A stretch of 64,000 nucleotides of DNA from Pseudolactococcus raffinolactis NBRC 100932 (GTDB lineage Bacteria > Bacillota > Bacilli > Lactobacillales > Streptococcaceae). The first letter of the stretch is position 1, and every line of letters starts with the position of its first letter. Positions 1 through 8,531 of this stretch are shown here, one piece after another. The stretch lies in the NCBI RefSeq assembly GCF_001591765.1, contig NZ_BCVN01000007.1, positions 1 to 64,000 on the forward strand, in the 5' to 3' direction. The notes under the pieces are model-generated. The model worked only from the letters and a program-made list of their open reading frames with translations. It was not told the DNA's origin and made no database searches. Both the position numbers and the translations under genes were made by a program.

Positions 1-30
1 CCATTTTGATCTGGGTGGGTTTTATATTAA

Positions 31-1413
31 TTAAATTATCTCTAACGTTTCATTCAACTCATCGGCTTCATCATGTTCTTGATCACTGCGATGTCGCAAG
101 TCCTTGGTAATCTTAAAGTAGCTAGGCACAAGGATGATGACACTCCCAATCCAGGCCGCTGGGCTTGAAAAGAGAACGCCGATCAAACCAACGGTTACGA
201 GGCTCAGCACAGAAACCCCTGCCCGCATGACAAGTTCTGCCATCCCTGCGAGGGTAGGGACTAAACTGTTGCCATAGCCTTGAATGAAAGACCTCACAAC
301 GAAGAGAATGGCTAAGATCCAATAAAAGAGACCATTGACCAAGTAATACTCAAAAGCGAGATGAATGATTTTGGTTTCGCTGTGGCTGATGAAGAGGCTG
401 GAGAAGAACTGGTTAAAGGTGACGAGGACGGCAGCAAAGACGATGCCCCAGATGACGTTGATGATCACGGAATGTTTGAGACCGATGAGCATGCGTTTGT
501 ACTGGCGGGCGCCGAAGTTCTGCGCGGTAAAGGTTGTGACGGCAAGACCTAGGCTGATCATGGGAAGCATGGCCAGCTGATCGATCTGGCGACCAATGGC
601 TTGCATGGCAACGACATCAGTCCCCATTTTATTGAGCACGATCTGTAAGGTTAAACTGCCGATGGCGATGATGCTGGACTGGAAGCCCATGGGATAGCCA
701 AGCGCGGCGTGTTTACTGATTTCTTTTTTGTCAAACTTGAAGTGCTGTTTGTGCAGATGCAGCACGGGTACTTTGAGTTTGATATAGATGACCAGGTAAA
801 GTACAGAGAAGGCTTGTGCGATAATCGTCGCAATCCCTGCACCAAAGACATCCGCATGAAGCCCCAGAATAAAGACGAACTCTAAAATAATATTGAGAAT
901 CGTTGAGATGATGAGAGCGATCAAGGGTGTCCGTGAGTCGCCGATTGCCCGCAGGACATTGGACAGGTAGTTAAAGAGAACTGTGAAGACCATCCCGCCA
1001 AAGATGGCTTTTAGAAAGTCGTGAGCGTCCCTGATTAACTCTGGTGGTGTCTGCATGATTTCAAGCAAGGGGCGTGCCATGGTGAAAGCGATGACGGTTA
1101 GAACAAGTGCCGTGATGAGGGTTAGGAAAAGTCCAATGGCAAAGGAATGTTTAACCCCTTCATCATCATTTGCACCGAAGCGCTGGGAGATGATGATGGA
1201 GAAACCACTGGTAATCCCGATTGCAAATCCCATAATCAAGAAATTTAATGCGCTTGTCGCTCCAACGGCAGCAAAAGCATCCTTGCCGAGTGTCTGCCCG
1301 ACGATAATGGCGTCAATAAAATTATAAAAAAGCTGGAATAAATTTCCTAAAAGCAGTGGAAAAGTAAAGAGCAAAATGACTTTTATAGGTTTTCCTTTAG
1401 TTAAATCAATCAT
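31..1413 (-). CDS. MATE family multidrug/sodium antiporter
   Basis: A 460-residue, very hydrophobic protein with about twelve predicted membrane segments in two related halves, the layout of the NorM/MepA-like MATE exporters. The N-terminus (short polar MIDLTKGKP, then a long hydrophobic helix with GNLFQLFYNFIDAIIVG) is typical of this family, which couples Na+ or H+ entry to export of cationic or toxic compounds at the cytoplasmic membrane. The substrate cannot be told. The C-terminal tail is acidic. It is monocistronic and transcribed away from the cold-shock gene region; a cre-like site lies about 110 bp upstream, suggesting CcpA control. No strong Shine-Dalgarno is seen before the ATG. 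Confidence 0.9.
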   Translation of the reverse strand: MIDLTKGKPIKVILLFTFPLLLGNLFQLFYNFIDAIIVGQTLGKDAFAAVGATSALNFLIMGFAIGITSGFSIIISQRFGANDDEGVKHSFAIGLFLTLITALVLTVIAFTMARPLLEIMQTPPELIRDAHDFLKAIFGGMVFTVLFNYLSNVLRAIGDSRTPLIALIISTILNIILEFVFILGLHADVFGAGIATIIAQAFSVLYLVIYIKLKVPVLHLHKQHFKFDKKEISKHAALGYPMGFQSSIIAIGSLTLQIVLNKMGTDVVAMQAIGRQIDQLAMLPMISLGLAVTTFTAQNFGARQYKRMLIGLKHSVIINVIWGIVFAAVLVTFNQFFSSLFISHSETKIIHLAFEYYLVNGLFYWILAILFVVRSFIQGYGNSLVPTLAGMAELVMRAGVSVLSLVTVGLIGVLFSSPAAWIGSVIILVPSYFKITKDLRHRSDQEHDEADELNETLEII

Positions 1414-1518
1414 GATAAGTTGTGCAACAAGTGCGTCTTATGATAGCTTACAGACGCGGTGTTGTGTCATCCTCTCTATAAAGGTGTCTTGGTTGGTTTT
1501 GTTGTTAGAGACACGGTT

Positions 1519-1532
1519 TGGAAACGTTTTCT
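1519..1532 (-). promoter_or_regulatory. cre-like (CcpA) site upstream of the MATE gene
   Basis: TGGAAACGTTTTCT matches 12 of 14 positions of the cre consensus TGWAANCGNTNWCA. It lies between the csp terminator and the MATE start, so it could act on MATE transcription. CcpA binding is inferred from the match only. Confidence 0.5.
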
Positions 1533-1555
1533 ATTTAATAGTTATAGTTTAACAC

Positions 1556-1582
1556 AAAAAGACGATTTCGCAAGAAATCGTC
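1556..1582 (-). terminator. Rho-independent terminator of the cold-shock gene
   Basis: A perfect 9-bp stem GACGATTTC/GAAATCGTC closed by a GCAA tetraloop, followed on the minus strand by a T run. It begins about 23 bp after the csp stop codon. Confidence 0.85.
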
Positions 1583-1604
1583 CATTGTTATAAGCAACTA
1601 ATAA

Positions 1605-1802
1605 TTATTTAGTTACGTTTACAGCTTGCAAACCGCGAGCGCCATCTTCAACGTCGTAGTTTACTGCTTGACCTTCTTCAAGTGTTTTGAAACCGTCAGT
1701 TTGGATCGCTGAGAAATGTACGAAAACGTCTTTTCCGTCTTGACCAGTGATGAAACCGAAACCTTTTTCAGCGTTAAACCATTTAACTGTACCTTGTGCC
1801 AT
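1605..1802 (-). CDS. csp: Cold-shock protein (CspA/CspB family)
   Basis: A 65-residue protein covering a whole cold-shock domain: [18 protein letters not shown] carries RNP1 (KGFGFI) and VFVHFSAI carries RNP2. It binds single-stranded RNA or DNA and acts as an RNA chaperone in the cytoplasm. Length is standard for the family. A strong Shine-Dalgarno (GAAGGAG) precedes the ATG, and a GC-rich hairpin (GCCCC/GGGGC, about 1816-1829) sits just upstream of it in a leader of roughly 100 nt, as is common for csp mRNAs whose translation depends on temperature. It is transcribed alone and divergently from the folate gene. Which csp paralogue this is cannot be told from one copy. Confidence 0.95.
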   Translation of the reverse strand: MAQGTVKWFNAEKGFGFITGQDGKDVFVHFSAIQTDGFKTLEEGQAVNYDVEDGARGLQAVNVTK

Positions 1803-1918
1803 TTTGAATCTCCTTCGCCCCTTGGGGGCATTTTAATTTTGTGTAATTCTGAAACTGCTTAGAAAGGATGAAACAAAATGAACCAAACTTTTTAAATCGT
1901 ATACAAACTACTCCTTTA

Positions 1919-1927
1919 TGGTATCAT
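1919..1927 (+). promoter_or_regulatory. Extended -10 promoter of the 5-formyl-THF cyclo-ligase gene
   Basis: TGG then TATCAT, ending 7 nt before the ATG at 1935. The start point would fall on or next to the A of AUG, so the mRNA is predicted to be leaderless. No Shine-Dalgarno is present. Confidence 0.6.
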
Positions 1928-1934
1928 AAAAGAT

Positions 1935-2450
1935 ATGAAAAAGAAAGCGCAAATACGTAAAAAAATGAAATTGGCCTTAAAAACGTTTGATTTTTCTGAC
2001 AGACAGAAGCAAACTCAGGCTATCATTGATCAATTTCTAATATCAGACATCTATCAGCAAGCGCAAACGATTGCGATTTTTATGCCAATGTCTTTTGAAT
2101 TTGACGTGATAAGACTTTTAAATGACACGTCCAAACGGATTGTCATCCCAAAAACATTGCCCCAGCGTAAAATGATTTTTACGGATTATGATGAAGACGC
2201 GCTCTTTCTGACGCCATTTGGTGTCAGAGAATCCAAGTCAGATTTTGCTGTCATCCCAGATCTGATTATTGTACCAGGTTTGGCCTGGACAGAAGATGGT
2301 TATCGTGTCGGCTATGGTGGTGGCTATTATGACCGTTATTTGGCTGATTTTACAGGGCAGACAGCCAGCTTTGTTTATGACTTTCAGATTTTACCAACTA
2401 TAGAAAGAAACAAATTCGACATCCCTGTCAGACACATTTTTAAGGTATAA
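1935..2450 (+). CDS. 5-formyltetrahydrofolate cyclo-ligase
   Basis: A 171-residue enzyme that converts 5-formyl-THF to 5,10-methenyl-THF with ATP in one-carbon metabolism. The N-terminal KKAQIRKKM region and the C-terminal signature GYRVGYGGGYYDRYL (residues about 122-136) are diagnostic of the 5-FTHF_cyc-lig family, and the length is normal. The only plausible start is the ATG at 1935, which follows an extended -10 box by 7 nt and has no ribosome-binding site. The rhomboid gene follows after 8 bp, the same pairing seen in other Streptococcaceae. Confidence 0.93.
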   Translation: MKKKAQIRKKMKLALKTFDFSDRQKQTQAIIDQFLISDIYQQAQTIAIFMPMSFEFDVIRLLNDTSKRIVIPKTLPQRKMIFTDYDEDALFLTPFGVRESKSDFAVIPDLIIVPGLAWTEDGYRVGYGGGYYDRYLADFTGQTASFVYDFQILPTIERNKFDIPVRHIFKV

Positions 2451-2451
2451 T
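2446..2451 (+). promoter_or_regulatory. -10 box overlapping the cyclo-ligase stop codon
   Basis: A consensus TATAAT overlaps the stop codon of the upstream gene and ends 7 nt before the rhomboid ATG. It would give a leaderless rhomboid transcript in addition to read-through from upstream. Confidence 0.45.
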
Positions 2452-2458
2452 AAAATAT

Positions 2459-3142
2459 ATGACTAACTTTCAAAAAGATTTTCGCCGTTATCGGGCGACC
2501 TATAGCTTAGCTGCCATTACCCTTGGAGTCTGGTTATCTCAGTTTTTTGCCAATGGTGCACAAGCAACAGATCCTATCAACCTCTTTCATTTCGGTGCCT
2601 TATTTGGTTTAGATATTATTGAGTATCCTAGCCATATTTGGCGATTGGTCACACCTATTTTCGTTCACATCGGTTGGGAACACTTTTTGCTCAACTTTTT
2701 TTCACTGATTTTTATCGGTCGTCAGATCGAAGATATTTTTGGCAGTCAGAGGTTTTTTGCCATTTATCTATTATCAGGAATATACGGCAATATCTTAACC
2801 TTTTTCCTTAAACCAGAGACCCTGTCCGCTGGCGCCTCGACCTCCCTCTTTGGTATCTTTGCAGCCATGGCCATGTTAGGCTACCTCACGAAAAATCCAT
2901 CGTTTCAGGCAATCGGCAAGCAATTTGCTGTGCTCATTCTTGCTAACCTAGCGATTAATATCTTCCAACCAGATGTCGGCATTTTCGGGCATATTGGTGG
3001 TGCAATTGGTGGTATTCTGCTGGCTGCGCCTTTTGCACCGAAGATTTTGCAGTCTAAGATTTCAGAGACTCAGAAGGTCACATTTTTTATAGTCTACCTT
3101 GTTTCAGCTGTGTTGATGGTAGTGCTCACGATCATGGGTTAA
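2459..3142 (+). CDS. Rhomboid family intramembrane serine protease
   Basis: A 227-residue membrane protein with about six hydrophobic helices. Rhomboid marks are present: WRLVTPIFVH with the conserved WR (61-62), HFLLN (75-79) in the second helix, the nucleophile motif GAS (Ser127) and the catalytic His178 in GHIGGAIGG. Bacterial rhomboids cleave substrates within the membrane; the substrate is unknown here. The gene follows the cyclo-ligase with an 8-bp gap and no Shine-Dalgarno, so it is translated either by coupling or from a leaderless transcript started at the TATAAT 7 nt upstream. Confidence 0.92.
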   Translation: MTNFQKDFRRYRATYSLAAITLGVWLSQFFANGAQATDPINLFHFGALFGLDIIEYPSHIWRLVTPIFVHIGWEHFLLNFFSLIFIGRQIEDIFGSQRFFAIYLLSGIYGNILTFFLKPETLSAGASTSLFGIFAAMAMLGYLTKNPSFQAIGKQFAVLILANLAINIFQPDVGIFGHIGGAIGGILLAAPFAPKILQSKISETQKVTFFIVYLVSAVLMVVLTIMG

Positions 3143-3166
3143 TTTGGACTTTAATTAAAGAAACGA

Positions 3167-3203
3167 TAAACGACGAAGTAAATCTTGAGAAGCGTCGTTT
3201 TTT
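3167..3203 (+). terminator. Rho-independent terminator after the rhomboid gene
   Basis: AAACGACG pairs with CGTCGTTT across a 17-nt loop and is followed by a T run. Confidence 0.7.
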
Positions 3204-3268
3204 TGATCTATGAAATAGAAGTATAGAAAAATGGTACTTTGTGAATAAAATAATTAATGTTTGATGGT

Positions 3269-3306
3269 GTAAAACGCTTGCAAAAATGAAAATTAAATGA
3301 TACTAT
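3269..3306 (+). promoter_or_regulatory. Promoter P1 of the beta-glucoside PTS module with overlapping cre-like site
   Basis: -35 TTGCAA (3278-3283), 17-bp spacer, -10 TACTAT (3301-3306) preceded by TGA. AAACGCTTGCAAA, a cre-like half-palindrome, overlaps the -35. The same core recurs at P2 about 250 bp downstream, pointing to joint carbon-catabolite control. Confidence 0.6.
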
Positions 3307-3312
3307 ATTGGT

Positions 3313-3520
3313 ATAGACCACTGAGAGCGTTTCCCTTTCTGTGGTCGGGACACAAACTAATTTTATCGGCTATTAAATGGTGATAAAACTATATGAGATT
3401 GTGTCTGGAATTTTATTGGATGTCGGTCATGATATCTGTTCATGTGCACTTAATCCTTATATATAGGGACTTTATCTCGGTTTTTAGAGTTTTGTATAAC
3501 TATATATTTTTATTTTAGGA
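3313..3520 (+). other. Structured leader between promoters P1 and P2
   Basis: No gene is seen here. RNA from P1 would fold into a hairpin GACCAC/GTGGTC (3316-3321 with 3341-3346) and a nested element in which GACACAA/TTGTGTC (3349-3355 with 3399-3405) encloses TTTTATC/GATAAAA (3361-3367 with 3382-3388). No intrinsic terminator is visible inside, and it does not match the BglG/LicT antiterminator sequence I know, so it may be a long 5' leader or the body of a small RNA. Confidence 0.45.
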
Positions 3521-3558
3521 AACGCTTGCAAATTATTATGTTACGTGGTAATATAATG
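3519..3558 (+). promoter_or_regulatory. Promoter P2 of the PTS module with overlapping cre-like site
   Basis: -35 TTGCAA (3526-3531), 17-bp spacer, TAATAT (3549-3554) after TGG, with a second possible TATAAT at 3553-3558. GAAACGCTTGCAAA overlaps the -35, as in P1. Confidence 0.6.
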
Positions 3559-3650
3559 GGGTAGGTGATTTGTATGCGATTTCAGAAGTCATGACAAGTT
3601 ATCCACGTATTTATTTTATTGTAGGAAGTCTTATCGAAGAAAGGAGAAAC

Positions 3651-3965
3651 ATGGACGATGCACAGATGGCAGTCATCATGCCGCTGATCATGTATGGTGG
3701 AGAAGCGAAGTCTTCAGCTGTCGAAGCAATTCGCGCAGCTAAAGCAGGTGACTTTGAAAAAGCTGACGAACGAATCGAAGCAGCTAGCAAAGCAATCGTG
3801 GAAGCCCATCATGGTCAAACGGAATTATTGACTAAGGCTGCAAATGGTGAAGATGTACCCGTATCAATTTACATGGTACATGCCCAAGATCATTTGATGA
3901 CAGGGATTGCTTTCGTTGATCTCGCAAAAGAAATCATCGAATTGTACAAGGTTATTAAAAATTAA
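3651..3965 (+). CDS. PTS lactose/cellobiose-type IIA component
   Basis: A 104-residue all-helical IIA protein of the Lac/Cel family. It takes phosphate from HPr and passes it to IIB for sugar uptake. The phosphorylation motif AHHGQTELL (His53) and the trimer/metal region HAQDHLM (around 78-84) are intact. An open frame extends upstream to 3570, but the ATG at 3651 is chosen because AAGGAG lies just before it and the protein then has the family's usual length. It heads the beta-glucoside module, followed by IIC after 121 bp. No IIB gene is present in the module, so IIB must be supplied from elsewhere. Confidence 0.93.
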   Translation: MDDAQMAVIMPLIMYGGEAKSSAVEAIRAAKAGDFEKADERIEAASKAIVEAHHGQTELLTKAANGEDVPVSIYMVHAQDHLMTGIAFVDLAKEIIELYKVIKN

Positions 3966-4086
3966 AACGATCGTCTTTTGTTATGACTTTAGAATCGTGA
4001 CGTTAGAATCGTTTTGATGAGGTAATTTGCTTGAGTATGGGTCTTAATCAGACCGACACTCAATCGTAAAAAGGAAGGAATCTTTT

Positions 4087-5532
4087 ATGAATGCATTACA
4101 ACAGTGGATGGAGAAACATCTCGTTCCAGTCGCAGCCAAAATTGGCTCGCAAAAACACTTAGTTGCGCTTCGTGATTCGTTCGTTGGGATGTTGCCAGCG
4201 ACGATGGTAGGGGCAATGGCAACATTGGTATCAGTTATGATTGGTACCGTACCCGCAGCGGTTCAACAACTTATTCAGCGTAGCGCATCTGATGGCTCTT
4301 GGACACTTTCTGACAAACCAGTTTTCCAACAACTTGCTGGTATCTCAAGTCTCGTAAGCCAAGGTACATTGACAATTATCGGTCTTATTTTCGCCTTTTC
4401 ATGGGGTTACAACCTTTCAAAAGCTTACAAAGTCAATGAACTCGCGGGTGGTATCGTCGGTGTTGCTGCTTTAGTTTCAGGTCTACCAAACATTATTGCG
4501 ATTGCAACAAATGGTCTTTCTGAAAAAGCAATGGCAACAGTTAACGATAACATCGCAGCACAAGGTATCGCAACTTGGAAAATGGGTCTCTCAGTAGGTC
4601 AATTGGACGCGGGTGCTTACTTTACTGTTATCATCATGGGTGCGCTTGCCGTTATCCTTTATGCTAAATTAATGCTTGCTGATATCACAATCAAAATGCC
4701 TGATTCAGTGCCACCAGCAGTCTCTAAAGCTTTCTTGGCCATCATCCCAACTATCGTTGCGGTTTATGTTGTGTCAATCATTTACTACTTCATCAAAGTA
4801 TGGACTGGTAGCGACTTGATCTACTTGATCAGCAAATACATCGCTGAACCTTTCCAAGCCTTGTCACAATCAATCTTCTCAGTATTGATCGTTACTTTCT
4901 TCGTTTCACTCTTCTGGTTCTTCGGTATCCATGGGACAAACGTTTTGGGCGCTGTGCTCGATGGTATCTGGGGTCCACTCCAACTTGCCAACATGGACGT
5001 TTACAACAAAGTTAAGTTGGAAGGTGTTAAAGATCTCGTTGCCAAAGGTGCAACAGATAAAGCACACGCTATCGATGGTAACTTCGTAACCCTTTGGGTA
5101 CGTGGTTCATGGGATGCCTTTGCATGGTTCGGTGGTACTGCTGGTACCATCACATTGATCATTGCTATCCTTTGGTTCTCTAAACGTGAAGACTACAAAA
5201 CAGTTGCGAAACTTTCAGTTGCGCCTGGTATCTTCAACATCAATGAACCTGTTATGTTCGGTATGCCGTTAGTATTGAACTCACTCTTCTTTATTCCGTT
5301 GTTACTTGCACCAATGGTATCAGTAGGGATTGCTTACTTTGCGACTGCCATGCACTGGGTTGCACCAGTTGTCTTGCAAGTGCCATGGGTAACACCACCA
5401 TTCATCAACGCTTTCATGGCGACAGGTTTTGACTGGCGTGCAATCATTGTCACAGCCGTGACATTTGCAGCATCATTCGTTATCTGGTTCCCATTTGTTA
5501 TTGCAGCAAACTCAATGGAAGAAGAAGCTTAA
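4087..5532 (+). CDS. PTS cellobiose/beta-glucoside IIC permease
   Basis: A 481-residue membrane protein of the PTS Lac/Cel IIC family (CelB/ChbC-like), which forms the sugar channel. The N-terminus (MNALQQWMEKHLVPVAAKIGS) and the conserved segments FFGIHGTNVLG and GIFNINEPVMFGMPLVLN, with the substrate-coordinating NEP motif, are characteristic. It is slightly longer than the usual 420-450 residues; the extra sequence lies in loops around 290-330. A strong AAGGAAGG precedes the ATG. It lies between IIA and small genes ending in a phospho-beta-glucosidase, so cellobiose or an aromatic beta-glucoside is the likely substrate. Confidence 0.92.
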   Translation: MNALQQWMEKHLVPVAAKIGSQKHLVALRDSFVGMLPATMVGAMATLVSVMIGTVPAAVQQLIQRSASDGSWTLSDKPVFQQLAGISSLVSQGTLTIIGLIFAFSWGYNLSKAYKVNELAGGIVGVAALVSGLPNIIAIATNGLSEKAMATVNDNIAAQGIATWKMGLSVGQLDAGAYFTVIIMGALAVILYAKLMLADITIKMPDSVPPAVSKAFLAIIPTIVAVYVVSIIYYFIKVWTGSDLIYLISKYIAEPFQALSQSIFSVLIVTFFVSLFWFFGIHGTNVLGAVLDGIWGPLQLANMDVYNKVKLEGVKDLVAKGATDKAHAIDGNFVTLWVRGSWDAFAWFGGTAGTITLIIAILWFSKREDYKTVAKLSVAPGIFNINEPVMFGMPLVLNSLFFIPLLLAPMVSVGIAYFATAMHWVAPVVLQVPWVTPPFINAFMATGFDWRAIIVTAVTFAASFVIWFPFVIAANSMEEEA

Positions 5533-5564
5533 TTATAAGTCTCACTTTGTTGAGCTTATGCTCA

Positions 5565-5590
5565 AAAAAGACGGCGAAAGTCGTCTTTTT
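5565..5590 (+). terminator. Terminator after the PTS IIC gene
   Basis: AAAAAGACG pairs with CGTCTTTTT across an 8-nt loop. It separates the permease from the three small genes downstream, which have a TGA-TAAAAT extended -10 just after it (about 5602-5610). Confidence 0.8.
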
Positions 5591-5643
5591 CTATTAAAAG
5601 ATGATAAAATAATACTATACCAAGAAAAAGAAAGAGGTAGGAT

Positions 5644-5853
5644 ATGCTTGTAGTGAATATGGCAATGAAACAGGATGATGTGATTGCAGTCTTGGAAGAA
5701 AATGGATACAAATTTGTAGAAAAAAAAGGCATTCGTCTCTTTTTCGAAACAGATGGTGATTTGAATGAAAAAGCAGCAGAAGCTAAAGCGCTCATCAAAG
5801 CTCAACCATGGGGAGCAGCTTTATTCTTCAATGTAGAGGTGGCTAAATCATGA
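5644..5853 (+). CDS. Small conserved hypothetical protein
   Basis: A 69-residue protein (MLVVNMAMKQDDVIAVLEEN and so on) of mixed charge with no membrane segment. I do not recognise a named family. A good Shine-Dalgarno (AAAGAGG) precedes the ATG. Its stop codon overlaps the start of the next gene by 4 nt (ATGA), and that gene overlaps the DUF3284 gene by 1 nt, so the three are translationally coupled. Its place inside the beta-glucoside module suggests an accessory or regulatory role, which is inference only. Confidence 0.7.
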   Translation: MLVVNMAMKQDDVIAVLEENGYKFVEKKGIRLFFETDGDLNEKAAEAKALIKAQPWGAALFFNVEVAKS

Positions 5854-6026
5854 TGCAAAAATGGGGATGGGCTTTTGTTAGTTTAGCCTTATTGATTTTT
5901 ATCTCAACGCTACAAGGCAGAGGCGCATTCTTGATCGTTAGTATTTTGTTGTTTGCCCTTGGTCTTGGTATGATCATTGTTGGTGGTAAGCAGGATAAAT
6001 CAGATCAAAACGGAGAGTCGAAGTAA
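5850..6026 (+). CDS. Small membrane protein, 58 residues
   Basis: An open frame of 58 codons starting ATGATG: MMQKWGWAFV, a first hydrophobic helix, a short QGRG turn, a second helix (AFLIVSILLFALGLGMIIVGG), then a polar tail KQDKSDQNGESK. It overlaps the gene before by 4 nt and the DUF3284 gene by 1 nt (TAATG), which argues that it is real and coupled to both. Two membrane passes with both ends probably cytoplasmic. No function can be assigned. Confidence 0.75.
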   Translation: MMQKWGWAFVSLALLIFISTLQGRGAFLIVSILLFALGLGMIIVGGKQDKSDQNGESK

Positions 6027-6454
6027 TGGAAATTATCAGAACCTTGAAGGTGCCGCGCCAATTTATTTTTGATAAATTGCTAGAATCTGGCCTTTATGAT
6101 ATCGAAAAAAATACTGGTAAGCATCCTAAAATTTCAAGCTTGTCAGGCTTTGAATACAAGAAAAAATTTGGTGCCAAGCAAAATCAAGCAGGCAAAATTA
6201 AGATTGACGAGGTGACAGAGCCTTCAGTCTATGCTTTCACAACGAAGACGATTAGAAATACGTTTACGACACGTTGGGAACTGCACAAGATTGATGATGC
6301 GACGACGGAAGTTGTTATTTCAGAAAAATTGGAATCTCACGGTTTCTTCCAAAATCTTAATGATATGATGATGCAAATCGGTATGGGGTGGATTAAAAAG
6401 CGCCAGATGAAAGCTATCTTAAATAACATTTCCGCAGCTTATAATGGAAAGTAA
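6026..6454 (+). CDS. DUF3284 domain protein
   Basis: A 142-residue protein matching, as far as I can tell by reading, the DUF3284 family of short proteins found beside cellobiose PTS and phospho-beta-glucosidase genes in lactic acid bacteria. It begins MEIIRTLKVPRQFIFDKL and has alternating beta strands followed by a C-terminal helix (WIKKRQMKAILNNISAAYN), reminiscent of START-like folds. The start overlaps the stop of the small membrane protein gene. The biochemical role is unknown. Confidence 0.75.
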   Translation: MEIIRTLKVPRQFIFDKLLESGLYDIEKNTGKHPKISSLSGFEYKKKFGAKQNQAGKIKIDEVTEPSVYAFTTKTIRNTFTTRWELHKIDDATTEVVISEKLESHGFFQNLNDMMMQIGMGWIKKRQMKAILNNISAAYNGK

Positions 6455-6510
6455 TATATATATTTTTATATACTTTTATTTGTTTGGAATAAGAAAAAGC
6501 CAACTATTAT

Positions 6511-6539
6511 TTGACTTTTTCTCTAAATAACTATATAAT
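6511..6539 (+). promoter_or_regulatory. Promoter of the phospho-beta-glucosidase gene
   Basis: TTGACT (6511-6516), 17-bp spacer, consensus TATAAT (6534-6539). A near-ideal sigma-A promoter with a leader of about 20 nt. No cre site overlaps it. Confidence 0.8.
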
Positions 6540-6549
6540 TTATATATAA

Positions 6550-8025
<1,476 letters not shown>

Positions 8026-8030
8026 ACTAG

Positions 8031-8060
8031 AAAAGAGTTCTGATGATCAGAGCTCTTTTA
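8031..8060 (+). terminator. Terminator of the GH1 gene
   Basis: AAAAGAG-t-TCTGA pairs with TCAGA-g-CTCTTTT with a minimal loop, followed by T residues. Confidence 0.8.
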
Positions 8061-8091
8061 TGAATCCCTCAATTAAGAAAAAATACCAAAA

Positions 8092-8129
8092 AGAAAACGC
8101 TTTCTTTTTTCGAAGAGCTATGCTATAAT
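8092..8129 (+). promoter_or_regulatory. cre-overlapped promoter of a structured RNA
   Basis: AGAAAACGCTTTCT (8092-8105) is a strong cre match that covers the -35 position. The extended -10 TGC-TATAAT ends at 8129. A start point near 8136 is expected. CcpA bound here would block RNA polymerase, so repression by glucose is predicted. Confidence 0.65.
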
Positions 8130-8135
8130 AAGAGT

Positions 8136-8417
8136 GTAGAGGTAGGGTGTAAGCGTGTTGGATCAAGTCAGATAGCTGTCCGTGGTGTAAAACCGATGGG
8201 GGGCAAGATGTTTTTCTGATTTGACCGACTGTGACTGGTTGGGAAAAGACACAATAATACCCCGCGTCAGATATTGGAAAATGATGTTAGCCTTAGTTGT
8301 TAAAGAAAGGCTGTTGCAAGAATAGGTTTGATGAATCTGAGATAGCAACGTCATTCATGAGTAGACTTGGTTTATGATTCTAAACACCGGAAAAAGCGAC
8401 ATTGGTCGCTTTTTTTG
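8136..8417 (+). ncRNA. Candidate structured small RNA of about 280 nt, family not recognised
   Basis: The interval between the GH1 and phosphatase genes has no credible ORF but has a good promoter, several stable helices and a terminator. Helix 1 is 12 bp with one bulged A and one GU pair (8160-8172 with 8215-8226). A hairpin AGCCTT/AAGGCT follows (8289-8294 with 8307-8312), then GTTGC/GCAAC (8313-8317 with 8345-8349), and finally the terminator AAAAAGCGAC/GTCGCTTTTT (8391-8414) with a T run. I do not see the conserved cores of RNase P RNA, tmRNA or SRP RNA. A divergent 6S RNA cannot be excluded by eye. It could instead be a long untranslated leader, but the terminator argues for a discrete RNA. 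Confidence 0.6.
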
Positions 8418-8516
8418 GATGAACTCAATATTCGAAAGCAAAGATACTTTTTGATCAGTCATTTGAGTGGAACCTGTAAGTTTCTGGGATAGAAATCGGC
8501 CATAGGCCCTTTTTTT

Positions 8517-8525
8517 TGATATAAT
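8517..8525 (+). promoter_or_regulatory. Extended -10 promoter of the metallophosphatase gene
   Basis: TGA-TATAAT ends 6 nt before the ATG at 8532, placing the start point on the A of AUG. No Shine-Dalgarno is present, so a leaderless mRNA is predicted. Confidence 0.65.
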
Positions 8526-8531
8526 GAGATT

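Noticed and set aside
3570-3650. Upstream extension of the PTS IIA frame starting at 3570
   Set aside because: It adds 27 unusual residues, lacks a ribosome-binding site and overlaps the promoter P2 start region, whereas ATG 3651 has AAGGAG and gives the family's normal length.
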